Assembly (NCBI RefSeq): GCF_011046735.1
Contig: NZ_CP049258.1
Span: 1,878,001-1,942,000 of the forward strand
Length of the DNA: 64,000 nucleotides
DNA from: Nordella sp. HKS 07
GTDB lineage: Bacteria; Pseudomonadota; Alphaproteobacteria; Rhizobiales; Aestuariivirgaceae
Direction of reading: 5' to 3'
The translations under genes and the position numbers were made by a program. The notes beneath the pieces are model-generated. The model worked only from the letters and a program-made list of their open reading frames with translations, made no database searches and had not been told where the DNA came from. This document shows, one piece after another, positions 53,307 to 63,908 of the stretch; the stretch's first letter is position 1; each line of letters opens with the position of its first letter.

Positions 53307-54236
53307 TCAAGCAGCTTCTGCATGCTCGCGGTTGACTATAGTCGTCGGCGCGGCAATGGCGCTCTTGGCGAGCGTGAAATCGAACCGAATGCGCGCGAAG
53401 GGCTTGTTGAGGCCAGCTTGGTCGATCTTTCGCGCGTCCGAGACGTGCTCGACTACCGGGATCAGTTCGCTGCGGGTGCCGAAGGCGAAATCGTCGTACA
53501 GGTATTTGTCACCGTCTATATTGATCTGGGTCGTGAGTTTTCTGTGGCCGGGAGAGGTTATGAAGAAGTGGACGTGTGCCGGCCGATTGCCATGCCGGCC
53601 CACGGCCTTCAGGAGCTTCTCGGTCTGACTACCACGCGGACAGGCGTAGCCGCTCGGCATGATCGAGCGGAAACGATAGCGGCCTTCCTCGTCTGTCTCG
53701 ATTCGCCGACGCAGGTTATAGGCTGCCTGCGTCGGATCGAAATGCGAATAGTTGCCCATCGTGTTGGCGTGCCAAACATCGACAATGGCGCCGCTGATCG
53801 GCTTTCCCAAGATATCGCGCACCTGACCTTCCATAAACAGCACTTGGCCATCGTCCGTACCATCGTCGAGCCGAGCCTCGCCCTTTGAAAGTGGGGCGCC
53901 GGCTATGTAGAGCGGGCCCTCTATCGTGCGCGCTGTGCCGCCGGTGATTCCAGCCCGCCGCTCGGCCTCGTCGAGGCGCAGATCGAGGAAATGCTCGAGC
54001 ACAACGCCCGGAACGATCAGTCCAAACTCGTTTTGCTTGCCTGCTTGGGTGAGATAGGCAATGCCAGTCCAGAACTCGTCCATCGAGATGTCGAGTTCGT
54101 CAATTGCAACCATCAGGTCGACAAGCAGGCGATTGACAACCTGCTTAACGCGCGGATTGCCGTCAGCACCGTGAAGCCCGGCGGCACTGGCGGCAAGAGC
54201 AGCGATAACGTCCTTCCCGATCAGACTGTCTGACAT
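53307..54236 (-). CDS. catA: Catechol 1,2-dioxygenase (intradiol)
   Basis: 309 residues, normal family length. N-terminal helical dimerisation domain: PRVKQVVNRLLVDLMVAIDE, EHFLDLRLDEAERRAG, GGTARTIEGPLYIAGAP. Iron ligands are visible: Tyr163 (GNYSHFD), Tyr197 (SGYACP), His221 and His223 (RPAHVHFF). It opens catechol between its hydroxyls to cis,cis-muconate, the entry to the beta-ketoadipate pathway. A hydroxyquinol 1,2-dioxygenase is the main alternative and cannot be excluded. No other cat genes (catB, catC) lie near it. Confidence 0.85.
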   Translation of the reverse strand: MSDSLIGKDVIAALAASAAGLHGADGNPRVKQVVNRLLVDLMVAIDELDISMDEFWTGIAYLTQAGKQNEFGLIVPGVVLEHFLDLRLDEAERRAGITGGTARTIEGPLYIAGAPLSKGEARLDDGTDDGQVLFMEGQVRDILGKPISGAIVDVWHANTMGNYSHFDPTQAAYNLRRRIETDEEGRYRFRSIMPSGYACPRGSQTEKLLKAVGRHGNRPAHVHFFITSPGHRKLTTQINIDGDKYLYDDFAFGTRSELIPVVEHVSDARKIDQAGLNKPFARIRFDFTLAKSAIAAPTTIVNREHAEAA

Positions 54237-54404
54237 TTGACTCTCCTCCCTTATTTGCTCCCGAGCCCACAGATCAGAGCGTCACGATTCCGGTTTTTCG
54301 GACTCGCAAGCATCGGCAACAGGATCGGCCAATCCGGCGGCGAGTGTCTTTAAGCCCCGCTGAATAATTCTGAAAAATTCTCAAAAGATATGTAAGTTGG
54401 CCCC

Positions 54405-55972
54405 ATGCTGAGCCGGCGCTTTGCTTTTGGCCCTTTTGTTCTCAACTCCGAGGTCGGGACGCTTTTGTGCAAGGGGGTGCCCGTGCCCGTCCCTTATCGG
54501 GCCTCTCTTCTCCTGACGGCCTTTCTGAGTCGCCCGGGTGAGGTGCTCACCAAGTCCGATCTCATTGACGCGGCCTGGCAGGGCGCAGCCGTCGAGGAGG
54601 GAAATCTCGCCGTTCAAATCGCCGCCCTGAGGAAGCTGCTGGGACAATCGCCCGAGGGCGGGGAGTGGATCACCACAATCCCACGGGTCGGCTACCGCTT
54701 CGCCTTGAGGCCGGATTTAGGTTCGGGGGATCGCGAAAGCAGCCTTGATTCTCCCGGGGAGGAGACCACGCTTGCACGGAGACCCAGCATCGCCGTGATG
54801 CCTTTCGCCAATCTCGGGGGAAAAAGGAGCAGGAGTATTTCGCGGACGGCATTACCGAGGACATCATCACGGCGCTGGGGCGTTTCCGCTGGTTCTTCGT
54901 GATCGCGAGGAATTCGAGCTTCGTCTACAAGGGCAAGGCTATCGACCCGAAGCAGATCGCGCGTGAACTCAGTGTGCAGTATCTTCTGGAAGGAAGCGTG
55001 CGCAAATCCGGTCAGGCCGTTCGTATCTCGGCGAGATTAGTCGACGCGACCACTGGCGCCCAAATCTGGGCCGAGCGTTACGATCTGGCGATGACGGAAG
55101 TCTTCGCAATACAGGACGAGATTGCTGAGCGGGTCGTCGGAGAAATCGAGCCCGAACTGATAAAATCGGAATCGAACCTCGCCGTGTCAAGGCACACCGG
55201 CAACATGACCGCCTGGGACCGCGTCCGACGGGGGATCTGGCTTTTTCATCAAGTCACCCGGCCCACCCACTACGAGGCGCGAGACCTTTTCCGCGAGGCA
55301 TGCCGGCTGGATCCACAGCTTCCCGAAGCCCACGTCTGGCGTGCGCGCGTTAGCAACGGAGTGATCTCATACGGGTGGTCCAATGATCCCTCAGCCGATC
55401 TGCGAGAGGCAATGGAGGCTGCGTTGCGCGGGATTTATCTGGACGAGAAGAATCCATATGCGCACTACGCACTCGCGATGGCCAGCGTCTTTTCGAACCC
55501 GGAGCAAGCGATCCTTCCCGCGGAAAAGGCCGTTGAACTCAGTCCAGGCTTCGCTCTTGGCCATTTTGCCGTCGGATTGGCTCAGCTTTCCAGAGGGCGG
55601 GCTTCCGACGCGATATTGCCGTTTCAGCGCGGACTAAAGCTGAGCCCGCACGACCCGCAGAATCCTGCCTGGCTCAATCTGCTCGCAATGTCGCAGTTGA
55701 TTGCGGGTGACACCGAAGGCGCCTCGCTGACCGCGGCCCGCGCTCTGGCGGCTCGACCAGACTGGCGGCCAACGTTGGAAACAATGACCTGCTGCTACGC
55801 GGTCGCCGGCAAGTGGGATGACGCCCGTCGTTGCGTTCAGGAGGCGGAACGCAAAGGGCAGTCGGACGACAACCTCGCGTCGCTTAGACAGACAATCCCA
55901 CAGTGGCGGGACCAAATGAACGACCTGCTGCGAATGGCTGGATGGACAGTGGCACCCTTCGTTGATCGTTGA
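54405..55972 (+). pseudogene. CadC/CyaA-like winged-helix + TPR regulator, frameshifted
   Basis: Two frames make one protein. The first (from ATG 54405) holds an OmpR/CadC-type winged helix: FAFGPFVLNSEVGTLLCKGV, LTKSDLIDAAWQGAAVEEGN, ITTIPRVGYRFAL, and then SIAVMPFANLGG. The second continues KEQEYFADGITEDIITALGR, a TolB-like segment, then several TPRs to 55972. The frame changes at the GGGGGAAAAA run of 54816-54825; one more base there restores the reading. The span is 1,568 bases, one short of a multiple of three. The intact protein would sense through its TPR part and bind DNA. The second part could be made alone from an ATG near 54899, without the DNA-binding domain. Confidence 0.82.
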
Positions 55973-56008
55973 CCGTTCGCACTCGGCAGACCTGAGCCAC
56001 GTCCGCTA

Positions 56009-56095
56009 AGGGTCATTCGCTACCGTGGGTCAAGCGGCAGCAAATCCAGCCATGTCAGCTATGCCCCGATAGCGACCAAATTTCTGCAGCGCAGC
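56009..56095. repeat. Family D repeat, copy 2
   Basis: Same elements as 53084-53160 (GGTCATTCGCTACCG, then ATGTCAGCTATGCCCCGATA, then CGACCAAATTTCTG). Both copies follow the end of a gene. Confidence 0.75.
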
Positions 56096-56247
56096 AAAAC
56101 TACGCGATCGGCGAATAGGCGCCATCATTCGATCACCTCGTCGGCGCCCAAGCAGCATCGGCGATAGAGTAAGGCCGATTGATTTGGCGGTCCTGACCGA
56201 CTGATACCAGATGCGCGGCATCGATCCCTCGTTCGGGGCCGCTCCCG

Positions 56248-56370
56248 TCATGCGTCGATCCGATCAATGGTCAGACGCAGCAAGCGGATCGAGCCGAGCT
56301 TCTCCAGATTCCAAGGCTGCTCGAACAGATCAGCGGCCTGGGCACGGTCGAACACGCGCCTCGCGGCATC
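56248..56370 (-). pseudogene. C-terminal gene remnant
   Basis: About 40 codons on the reverse strand ending at 56248 are well-formed coding sequence (ADLFEQPWNLEKLGSIRLLR, then LTIDRIDA). The front is missing because the duplicated formyltransferase segment begins right there (56362). The family is not recognised. Confidence 0.4.
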
Positions 56371-56892
56371 CCAGTTTTGGTTGGACGGTGGTGTCGATTC
56401 TGGCCCGAGATCCTGCTTCAGGAAACGATCACCGTCGATTCCGCTGAAACGGCTCGCACGCTCTACGTCAAGCAGACCACTGCAATGGCCCGGATGCTGC
56501 CGAAGGCTCTCGAACTGGCGCTTTCCGGTGACCCGCCACGCATCGCGCAGGAACATGAGCACGCCACCTATTGTGCAAGAAGAAGCGCCGAAGACGGCCT
56601 GATCAATTGGCTTGATCCGGCAGACGCGGTGTTACGCTTGATCCGCGCTGTCGGGGATCCCTATCCCGGCGCATTCACGACCTGGAACGGTCGCCGGCTC
56701 ATCATCGACATCGCCAGCTACTTTCCCGATTCCCACCGCTTCATCGGTTTGCCTGGCCAGGTGCAGAGCCATACGACGGACGGCTTTGTGGTCTTATGCG
56801 GGGACGGCGGCTGCGTGCATGTCACCGCATGGAGGCTGGAGAACGGTTCAGACAAGCCGCGTCGCCATTCCAAACTCGGGACCCCGTTCTGA
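56362..56892 (+). pseudogene. Truncated duplicate of the formyltransferase gene
   Basis: Bases 56362-56884 repeat 49097-49616 of the intact gene. I count about eight differences plus a two-base GA insertion near 56406 that breaks the frame. The differences are crowded in the first 90 bases; the rest is almost identical. The folate-binding N-terminal domain is absent, so no active enzyme can be made. In the copy, a frame from about 56377 encodes only the C-terminal domain and ends in GTPF. Confidence 0.88.
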
Positions 56893-56972
56893 GGATCGCT
56901 GCAGTGCGCATTACCCGCCAAGGAGGCTCGTTCAACACGATCCCGCCCAGCGACTTTGGCTTTTTCGAGCTA

Positions 56973-57074
56973 CAGCATCGGACCGAAAAGTGCGAAGCGG
57001 TTTTCGGATAATCCGATGCGCAAATCAAAGAGTTAGAGCGCCGGACCGATTCCATGTGAGCGTCCGGCGCTCTA
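56973..57074. repeat. Palindromic repeat family C, copy 1
   Basis: Contains AGCATCGGACCGAAAAGTGC, TTTTCGGATAATCCGATGCG and a later hairpin formed by AGAGCGCCGGAC and GTCCGGCGCTCT. Its first part appears in reverse at 60731-60844. Confidence 0.75.
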
Positions 57075-57297
57075 ATTACCGAGAACGTTCAGAAGGAGCC
57101 CGCCACGTCGCTCGCGGCAACTGGATTCAGACCCATCCGAGAGGAGTTTCGGGCCAGTTTGAATGGAGTCGCCGACATTACCATGATTGTGGCTTTTAGG
57201 CCACATCTGGGAATAGAAAGCGCTTCCGGAGGGTCGCTTCAATTGACGGCGGCCTGATAACAACGCAATAACAGCAAAAGTTCCTTTGGAGAGAATC

Positions 57298-58011
57298 ATG
57301 TTCGATAAGGTCCTTCTGGGCGGGGCCGCCCTTCTTCTCATGGGCGCCGGCGCGCGAGCCGCTGATATCGAGCCTGTCTCTTATGACTGGACTGGTCCCT
57401 ATATCGGCCTCCAGGGAGGCTACGCCTGGGGCGAGAATGACGTTCAGGGCAATGAAGTATTAGACGGAGGAGAAGGGCTGGCAATTCAGAGCGACCCGGT
57501 GACCCCCCCTGACAATAAAGGGTCGATCGCGCTGGAGGGCTTTGTCGGTGGCCTGCATGCGGGCTACAACTATCAGTCGGACAGCCTTGTATTTGGCCTC
57601 GAGGGCGACATTGAATACTCCGGCATGGATGGCGATACCGAAACACCGTTCGGGGAGATCAAGCAGGAGATCGATTGGCTCGGTTCTCTGCGGCTTCGGG
57701 CGGGCTTCGCCATGGATCGCGCGCTTCTATATGCGACTGGCGGCCTTGCCGTCGGCGGGGTGGACATGAAAATCACCGACGTGGATTTCGGCAGCAATTC
57801 CGAGAGCGACACCGCTTGGGGTTGGACGATCGGTGCGGGAATTGAATACGCCTTCACGGATGATCTCAGTGCCCGCCTTGAATATCGCTACACGGATCTT
57901 GATAACACCAAGCTCGATTCGACTACGCCCGAGATCGGCGACGAAGTGAAGTTCGACAACACGTTCAACGCCGTACGTGTCGGATTGAGCTGGCATTTCC
58001 ACAGCATCTAG
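57298..58011 (+). CDS. Outer-membrane beta-barrel protein (Omp25/RopB-like)
   Basis: 237 residues from ATG 57298 (GGAGAG five to six bases before). Signal peptide MFDKVLLGGAALLLMGAGARA-AD. The mature protein begins YDWTGPYIGLQGGYAWGEND and ends VRVGLSWHFHSI, the pattern of the small eight-stranded OMP_b-brl family of rhizobia and Brucella. Strands such as VGGLHAGYNYQSDSLVFGLE and IGAGIEYAFTDDLSARLEYR support this. Likely structural or adhesion role in the outer membrane. No operon partner. Confidence 0.88.
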   Translation: MFDKVLLGGAALLLMGAGARAADIEPVSYDWTGPYIGLQGGYAWGENDVQGNEVLDGGEGLAIQSDPVTPPDNKGSIALEGFVGGLHAGYNYQSDSLVFGLEGDIEYSGMDGDTETPFGEIKQEIDWLGSLRLRAGFAMDRALLYATGGLAVGGVDMKITDVDFGSNSESDTAWGWTIGAGIEYAFTDDLSARLEYRYTDLDNTKLDSTTPEIGDEVKFDNTFNAVRVGLSWHFHSI

Positions 58012-58806
58012 GGCTTTCGGGTGGCGTAGCTTACTGAAGCGCCCGTGGGCTTTCCAGACTGGCGCCCGGCCGTGCCTCTGCGGCGCGCACCAGATCACAC
58101 AATGATATCAAAAGATTATGGTGGCGCACGCAGTCATCTACGAACCTATCTCTGACGGATTTACCCATGTATCAGGGAAAAATACTGGGAAGCGCACAGA
58201 ATTCTCAGCAGATTCGTTGGCTGAATGCATGGAAATTTTCGCCCTCTCAACGCGTTAGCCCCCAGCGCGTGCAGATGTAAAACAGGGAAAAAATCGCGAA
58301 AAATACGGAAGGGATTTGGGCATCTCGGCACACGATTGATGCGCCGGCCCGTCAGGGGGCCAAGCTACCGGTCAGAGTTCCTGGCCTCAAGGTCTCGATC
58401 GCAATGATCGCCGAGGCCTGAACCTCACGGCCCCGAGTCGGCCGGGGCAATCTAAAGCAGTCGAGACGGCGTATGGCGCGTCTCCTTCATGCATTACAAT
58501 CTCGGATATATCTACCTGGAACAGAGGCCCTTGCAGACCATCGACAACCCATTCGGCACGAGGTTGTCACCCATCTCTTGGGTGCATTCCGTTTCCCATG
58601 TCTCCGGGTCGGACAGGCCACCATCTGTACCACCGCTTAGGCCAACTGAGAAAAAGCGCCTTCGGCGCAGCCAGAAGGCTCCTCAGTACAGGATGCTCGC
58701 ATACTCAGGGATGCTGACGAGACGAGAGAAAAAATGCCAGCTTCACCGGCGGCTCGCAGGGGCTCCTGCGCCTATCATAAAATTATACAATTATATCAAG
58801 TAGTTA
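58012..58806. other. About 800 bases without a recognisable gene
   Basis: All three frames on both strands are broken or of poor coding quality. No known repeat family, strong terminator or tRNA was found in it. It borders the 3' end of the tRNA-Ser gene, a common integration point, but I saw neither an integrase gene nor a direct repeat of the tRNA end elsewhere in the window. Confidence 0.5.
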
Positions 58807-58896
58807 TGGCGGAGAGGGAGGGATTCGAACCCCCGATACAGTTGCCCGTATGCCGCATTTCGAGTGCGGTGCTTTCAACCGCTCAGCCACCTCTCC
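58807..58896 (-). tRNA. tRNA-Ser, anticodon CGA
   Basis: Reverse strand. Acceptor stem GGAGAGG/CCTCTCC is followed by discriminator G and an encoded CCA. D-arm GGCTGAGCGGTT, anticodon stem-loop GCA-CTCGAAA-TGC with anticodon CGA, a long variable arm (ACGGGCAACTGT region) and T-arm GGTTCGAATCC are all present. It reads the serine codon UCG. About 90 bases, normal for a class II tRNA. Confidence 0.95.
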
Positions 58897-58980
58897 GCAT
58901 ATTGATGAGGCGCGCTTTTGGGCGGCGGGGGGCTAGATAGCGAATGAATTCCCGCCCGGCAACCCCGGACTGCGATTTCC

Positions 58981-59009
58981 TTGACATTATATTCCCCCCC
59001 TGGCTAGAA
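58981..59009 (+). promoter_or_regulatory. Sigma-70-type promoter for rplU-rpmA
   Basis: TTGACA at 58981, a 17-base spacer, then CTAGAA at 59004. This is close to the alphaproteobacterial housekeeping consensus. The leader to the rplU ATG would be about 105 bases, room for control of the ribosomal operon. Confidence 0.7.
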
Positions 59010-59122
59010 CCGCGCCGACTTGTGGGGGCCCTGCCTCCGCAGCAAAGACGCTGCCTCAGGCTCATAATTCGACCGAAGTCCGCCATCTGGCGGCGCCGAT
59101 GGGCGCGGGAAAAGGAACAAAT

Positions 59123-59782
59123 ATGTACGCAGTCATCAAGACCGGCGGCAAGCAATATCGCGTTGCAGCCGACGACAAACTCCAGATCGAGAAGCTTCCG
59201 GGCGAAGCCGGCGACATCGTGGAATTCACCAATGTGCTGATGGTCGCCTCCGACGGCAATGTCGACGTGGGCGCGCCCTTCGTCGCGGGCGCCACCGTCG
59301 CCGCCGAGATCATCGGCCAGGTGCGCGGTCCCAAGATCATCATCTTCAAGAAGCATCGCCGCAAGCATTACCGCCGCAAGAACGGCCATCGCCAGGATCT
59401 TACCTCGGTGAAGATCACCGAGATCCTCACCGGCGGCGCCAAGCCGGCCAAGCAGGCCGCCAAGCCCGCCAAAGCCGAGCCCCTCGCCGCCCCGATCGGC
59501 GACAAGAAGGCGGGTGACGATCTTTCCCTCATCGGCGGCGTCGGCCCCAAGATCGTGAAGATCCTGGCCGATATGGGCTTTACGACATACGCTCAGGTCG
59601 CCAATCTGACCGGCGACGAGATCGAGAAGATCGAGGCCGAGATCAAGATGCCGGGTCGTGTCGCCCGCGAAGAATGGATCGAGCAGGCCAAGGAACTCGC
59701 CGCCGGCAAGCCGCCGCGCGCCAAGGTCGACAAGGAAGCCAAGGCCGAGAAGGCCAAGGCCGCCAAGAAGAGCAAGGAATAA
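59123..59782 (+). CDS. rplU: 50S ribosomal protein L21, with long C-terminal extension
   Basis: 219 residues. The first 100 or so (MYAVIKTGGKQYRVAADDKL ... AEIIGQVRGPKIIIFKKHRR) are a standard L21, which binds 23S rRNA in the large subunit. The rest is an Ala/Lys-rich linker followed by a helix-hairpin-helix-like domain (DDLSLIGGVGPKIVKILADM, GDEIEKIEAEIKMPGRVARE) and a basic tail. L21 is usually 100-105 residues; long forms are known in Hyphomicrobiales. ATG 59123 follows AAAAGGAAC. Cotranscribed with rpmA. Confidence 0.95.
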   Translation: MYAVIKTGGKQYRVAADDKLQIEKLPGEAGDIVEFTNVLMVASDGNVDVGAPFVAGATVAAEIIGQVRGPKIIIFKKHRRKHYRRKNGHRQDLTSVKITEILTGGAKPAKQAAKPAKAEPLAAPIGDKKAGDDLSLIGGVGPKIVKILADMGFTTYAQVANLTGDEIEKIEAEIKMPGRVAREEWIEQAKELAAGKPPRAKVDKEAKAEKAKAAKKSKE

Positions 59783-59799
59783 GGTAAGGAGAACCCCCC

Positions 59800-60066
59800 A
59801 TGGCTCACAAAAAAGCAGGCGGTTCATCCCGCAACGGGCGCGATACGGCCGGCCGTCGTCTCGGCGTCAAGCATTTCGGCGGCGAAGCCGTCATCCCGGG
59901 CAACATCATCATCCGCCAACGCGGAACGAAGTGGCATCCGGGCACGGGCGTCGGCATCGGCCGCGACCACACGATCTACGCCACTGTTGTCGGCACGGTG
60001 AACTTCCGCGCCAGCAAGGGCAACAAGCAAGTCGTGTCCGTGCTCCCGCCGAAGGCCGCGGAATAA
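59800..60066 (+). CDS. rpmA: 50S ribosomal protein L27
   Basis: 88 residues. [20 protein letters not shown], the canonical N-terminus that reaches toward the peptidyl transferase centre, then [20 protein letters not shown] and [12 protein letters not shown]. Normal length. 17 bases after rplU with AAGGTAAGGAG before the ATG. A strong terminator follows 66 bases later. Confidence 0.97.
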   Translation: MAHKKAGGSSRNGRDTAGRRLGVKHFGGEAVIPGNIIIRQRGTKWHPGTGVGIGRDHTIYATVVGTVNFRASKGNKQVVSVLPPKAAE

Positions 60067-60132
60067 CAACGGTGGATCATATCGTTCCACCGGGCTCATC
60101 GAACCGGTGCGAATGAAGGTGTTTCGACAAAC

Positions 60133-60162
60133 GGGGAGATGGGCAGACCATCTCCCCTTTTT
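60133..60162 (+). terminator. Intrinsic terminator after rplU-rpmA
   Basis: GGGGAGATGG pairs perfectly with CCATCTCCCC around a five-base loop, followed by TTTTT. This is a strong rho-independent terminator that separates the ribosomal genes from the acetyltransferase gene. Confidence 0.9.
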
Positions 60163-60176
60163 GTTTGGACGAAACG

Positions 60177-60722
60177 ATGACCGATTTCCTGATTACCACC
60201 GAGCGCCTCATCTTACGCCCTGTCGCGGCGGGTGACGCGGAAGCCATCGCCGCCCTCGCCGACAACTACAAGGTCGCCGTGATGCTGGCGCGCCTGCCCT
60301 TTCCATACAAAGTCGAGCACGCCCGGCAGTTCATTGACTGGGTCGCGACGCAGCCTGCCGACGAGACGGTCTTCGTCTTATGTCTACGAAACGAAGCCCA
60401 GACGTTTATCGGCGTTTGCGCCTATGAGCGCCGTGGAGAAAAGGACCCTGAGCTCGGCTATTGGCTGGGCGAGCCCTATTGGGGCAAGGGCTATATGAGC
60501 GAAGCGGTGAAGGCCGTGGTCGATCACGCCTTCAAGAGCGCACGGCATGAGCGCCTGATATCAGGCTGCCGCTTGCAGAATCTGGCCTCGCGCCGGGTTC
60601 TGGAGAAGGCCGGCTTCGAGCACAGCGGTCCCTATGAGATCGACTCGCTGATACTCAAAGCGAAGGTGCCCGGCCATCGATTCGTCCTCACGCGCGAGCG
60701 CTGGGAAAGCGCCGCGCGATGA
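60177..60722 (+). CDS. GNAT-family N-acetyltransferase (RimJ-like)
   Basis: 181 residues. TERLILRPVAAGDAEAIAAL at the N-terminus, then FIGVCAYERRGEKDPELGYW, YWGKGYMSEAVKAVVDHAFK (the acetyl-CoA pyrophosphate loop) and NLASRRVLEKAGFEHSGPYE are the RimJ/RimL-type GNAT motifs. It probably acetylates an amine such as a protein N-terminus or small molecule. TTG 60165 is an earlier alternative. The gene ends nine bases before repeat C copy 2. Confidence 0.88.
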   Translation: MTDFLITTERLILRPVAAGDAEAIAALADNYKVAVMLARLPFPYKVEHARQFIDWVATQPADETVFVLCLRNEAQTFIGVCAYERRGEKDPELGYWLGEPYWGKGYMSEAVKAVVDHAFKSARHERLISGCRLQNLASRRVLEKAGFEHSGPYEIDSLILKAKVPGHRFVLTRERWESAAR

Positions 60723-60730
60723 GGAAGGTT

Positions 60731-60844
60731 GCAGCATCGGCTTGTCCGAAAACCGCTTCGCACTTTTCGGTCCGATGCTCTAACTCTTTGATTTGCGCAT
60801 CGGATTATCCGAAAACCGCTTCGCACTTTTCGGTCCGATGCTCC
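60731..60844. repeat. Palindromic repeat family C, copy 2, with internal tandem unit
   Basis: The unit CCGAAAACCGCTTCGCACTT continuing TTCGGTCCGATGCT occurs twice, at about 60746-60779 and 60809-60842, separated by TAACTCTTTGATTTGCGCATCGG-type sequence. It fills the gap between the convergent acetyltransferase and transglycosylase genes. Confidence 0.8.
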
Positions 60845-60850
60845 AGCGGA

Positions 60851-61555
60851 TCAGAAAACCTTGGCGACGTAGCTGTGGACCAGGGACTTGCGGCCGAGGC
60901 CGCCATTATGCTTCGACGCGGCGAGCTTCAGATTGCCGTTCGAGGATTCGATGGCGAGCGAGAGATGCTTCAGGCCCCATTGCACATTGGTGCGGGCATC
61001 GGTGAGCTTCGAGCAGTCGCCGCTGAAGCCCATGCCCTTCGCCGTCTGGCATTTGAGCTGGAAGACGCCGATCTCGCCGGCGCGCCCGCGCGCGTAGGGA
61101 TTGTAACCGGATTCGACATTGGCGATGCGCAAAGCGAACCAGGTCGGCACGCCATAGGACGGCGCCATGTCGCGGATGATCTGGGCGACGCGCTGGTCGC
61201 TGGCACCGTTGATGCTGAGGCTCTGGTCGGACATGGTCATTTTCGTGCCCGACATCTTCTTCGCACTCAACTGACGTTTGGGCTTTATCTTCTTGGTCAG
61301 TCTGGTCTGCGCGAATTTTGGTGTGCTCTTCGCGGTCTTGCGCGTCTTGGCGCTTGCCGCCTTGCGGGTCTTAAGGTTGGTGGATTTGCGGACCTTGCCC
61401 GCCTTCTTGGCCGTAGCCGACTTGAAATTCTTCTTCTGGGCGCTGACGCGCTCGGCATGCGAATTCGGATCTTCACTTTTCCGGGCGTGAGCCGGCGCAG
61501 CAAGGACGGTGCCGGCCAAGAAAGCAGCCGGAATCAACGCAAATACAGACCTCAT
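60851..61555 (-). CDS. Lytic transglycosylase, SLT domain, with basic linker
   Basis: 234 residues. Signal peptide MRSVFALIPAAFLAGTVLAAPAHA. Residues 25-105 are very rich in Lys, Arg, Ala, Ser and Thr (KKAGKVRKSTNLKTRKAASA), a flexible cell-wall spanning tail. The C-terminal SLT/goose-lysozyme-like part has the catalytic Glu in ALRIANVESGYNPYARG, then GEIGVFQLKCQTAKGMGF and KLAASKHNGG. It cuts peptidoglycan strands. Two cysteines (CQ, DCSK) may form a disulphide. Confidence 0.85.
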   Translation of the reverse strand: MRSVFALIPAAFLAGTVLAAPAHARKSEDPNSHAERVSAQKKNFKSATAKKAGKVRKSTNLKTRKAASAKTRKTAKSTPKFAQTRLTKKIKPKRQLSAKKMSGTKMTMSDQSLSINGASDQRVAQIIRDMAPSYGVPTWFALRIANVESGYNPYARGRAGEIGVFQLKCQTAKGMGFSGDCSKLTDARTNVQWGLKHLSLAIESSNGNLKLAASKHNGGLGRKSLVHSYVAKVF

Positions 61556-61728
61556 TCAGGATTTCCCTTTTCTTTTTCGATGTCCCCTCGCTGGTGTACT
61601 GTCCCTGTCACACCCAGCGGTGAGGGTGCTAAAAGCCCGCCGGTTGTGTCCAGAATGAGGAGCTTTCGGTGTCATTTGCAGGCAAGTGACGTAAGGGCAT
61701 TCGCCACAATTGAGGCTTACAGAGTTAG

Positions 61729-63904
<2,176 letters not shown>

Positions 63905-63908
<4 letters not shown>

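Noticed and set aside
53166-53888. 240-codon plus-strand open frame
   Set aside because: Antisense to catechol dioxygenase, whose iron ligands are intact on the reverse strand.
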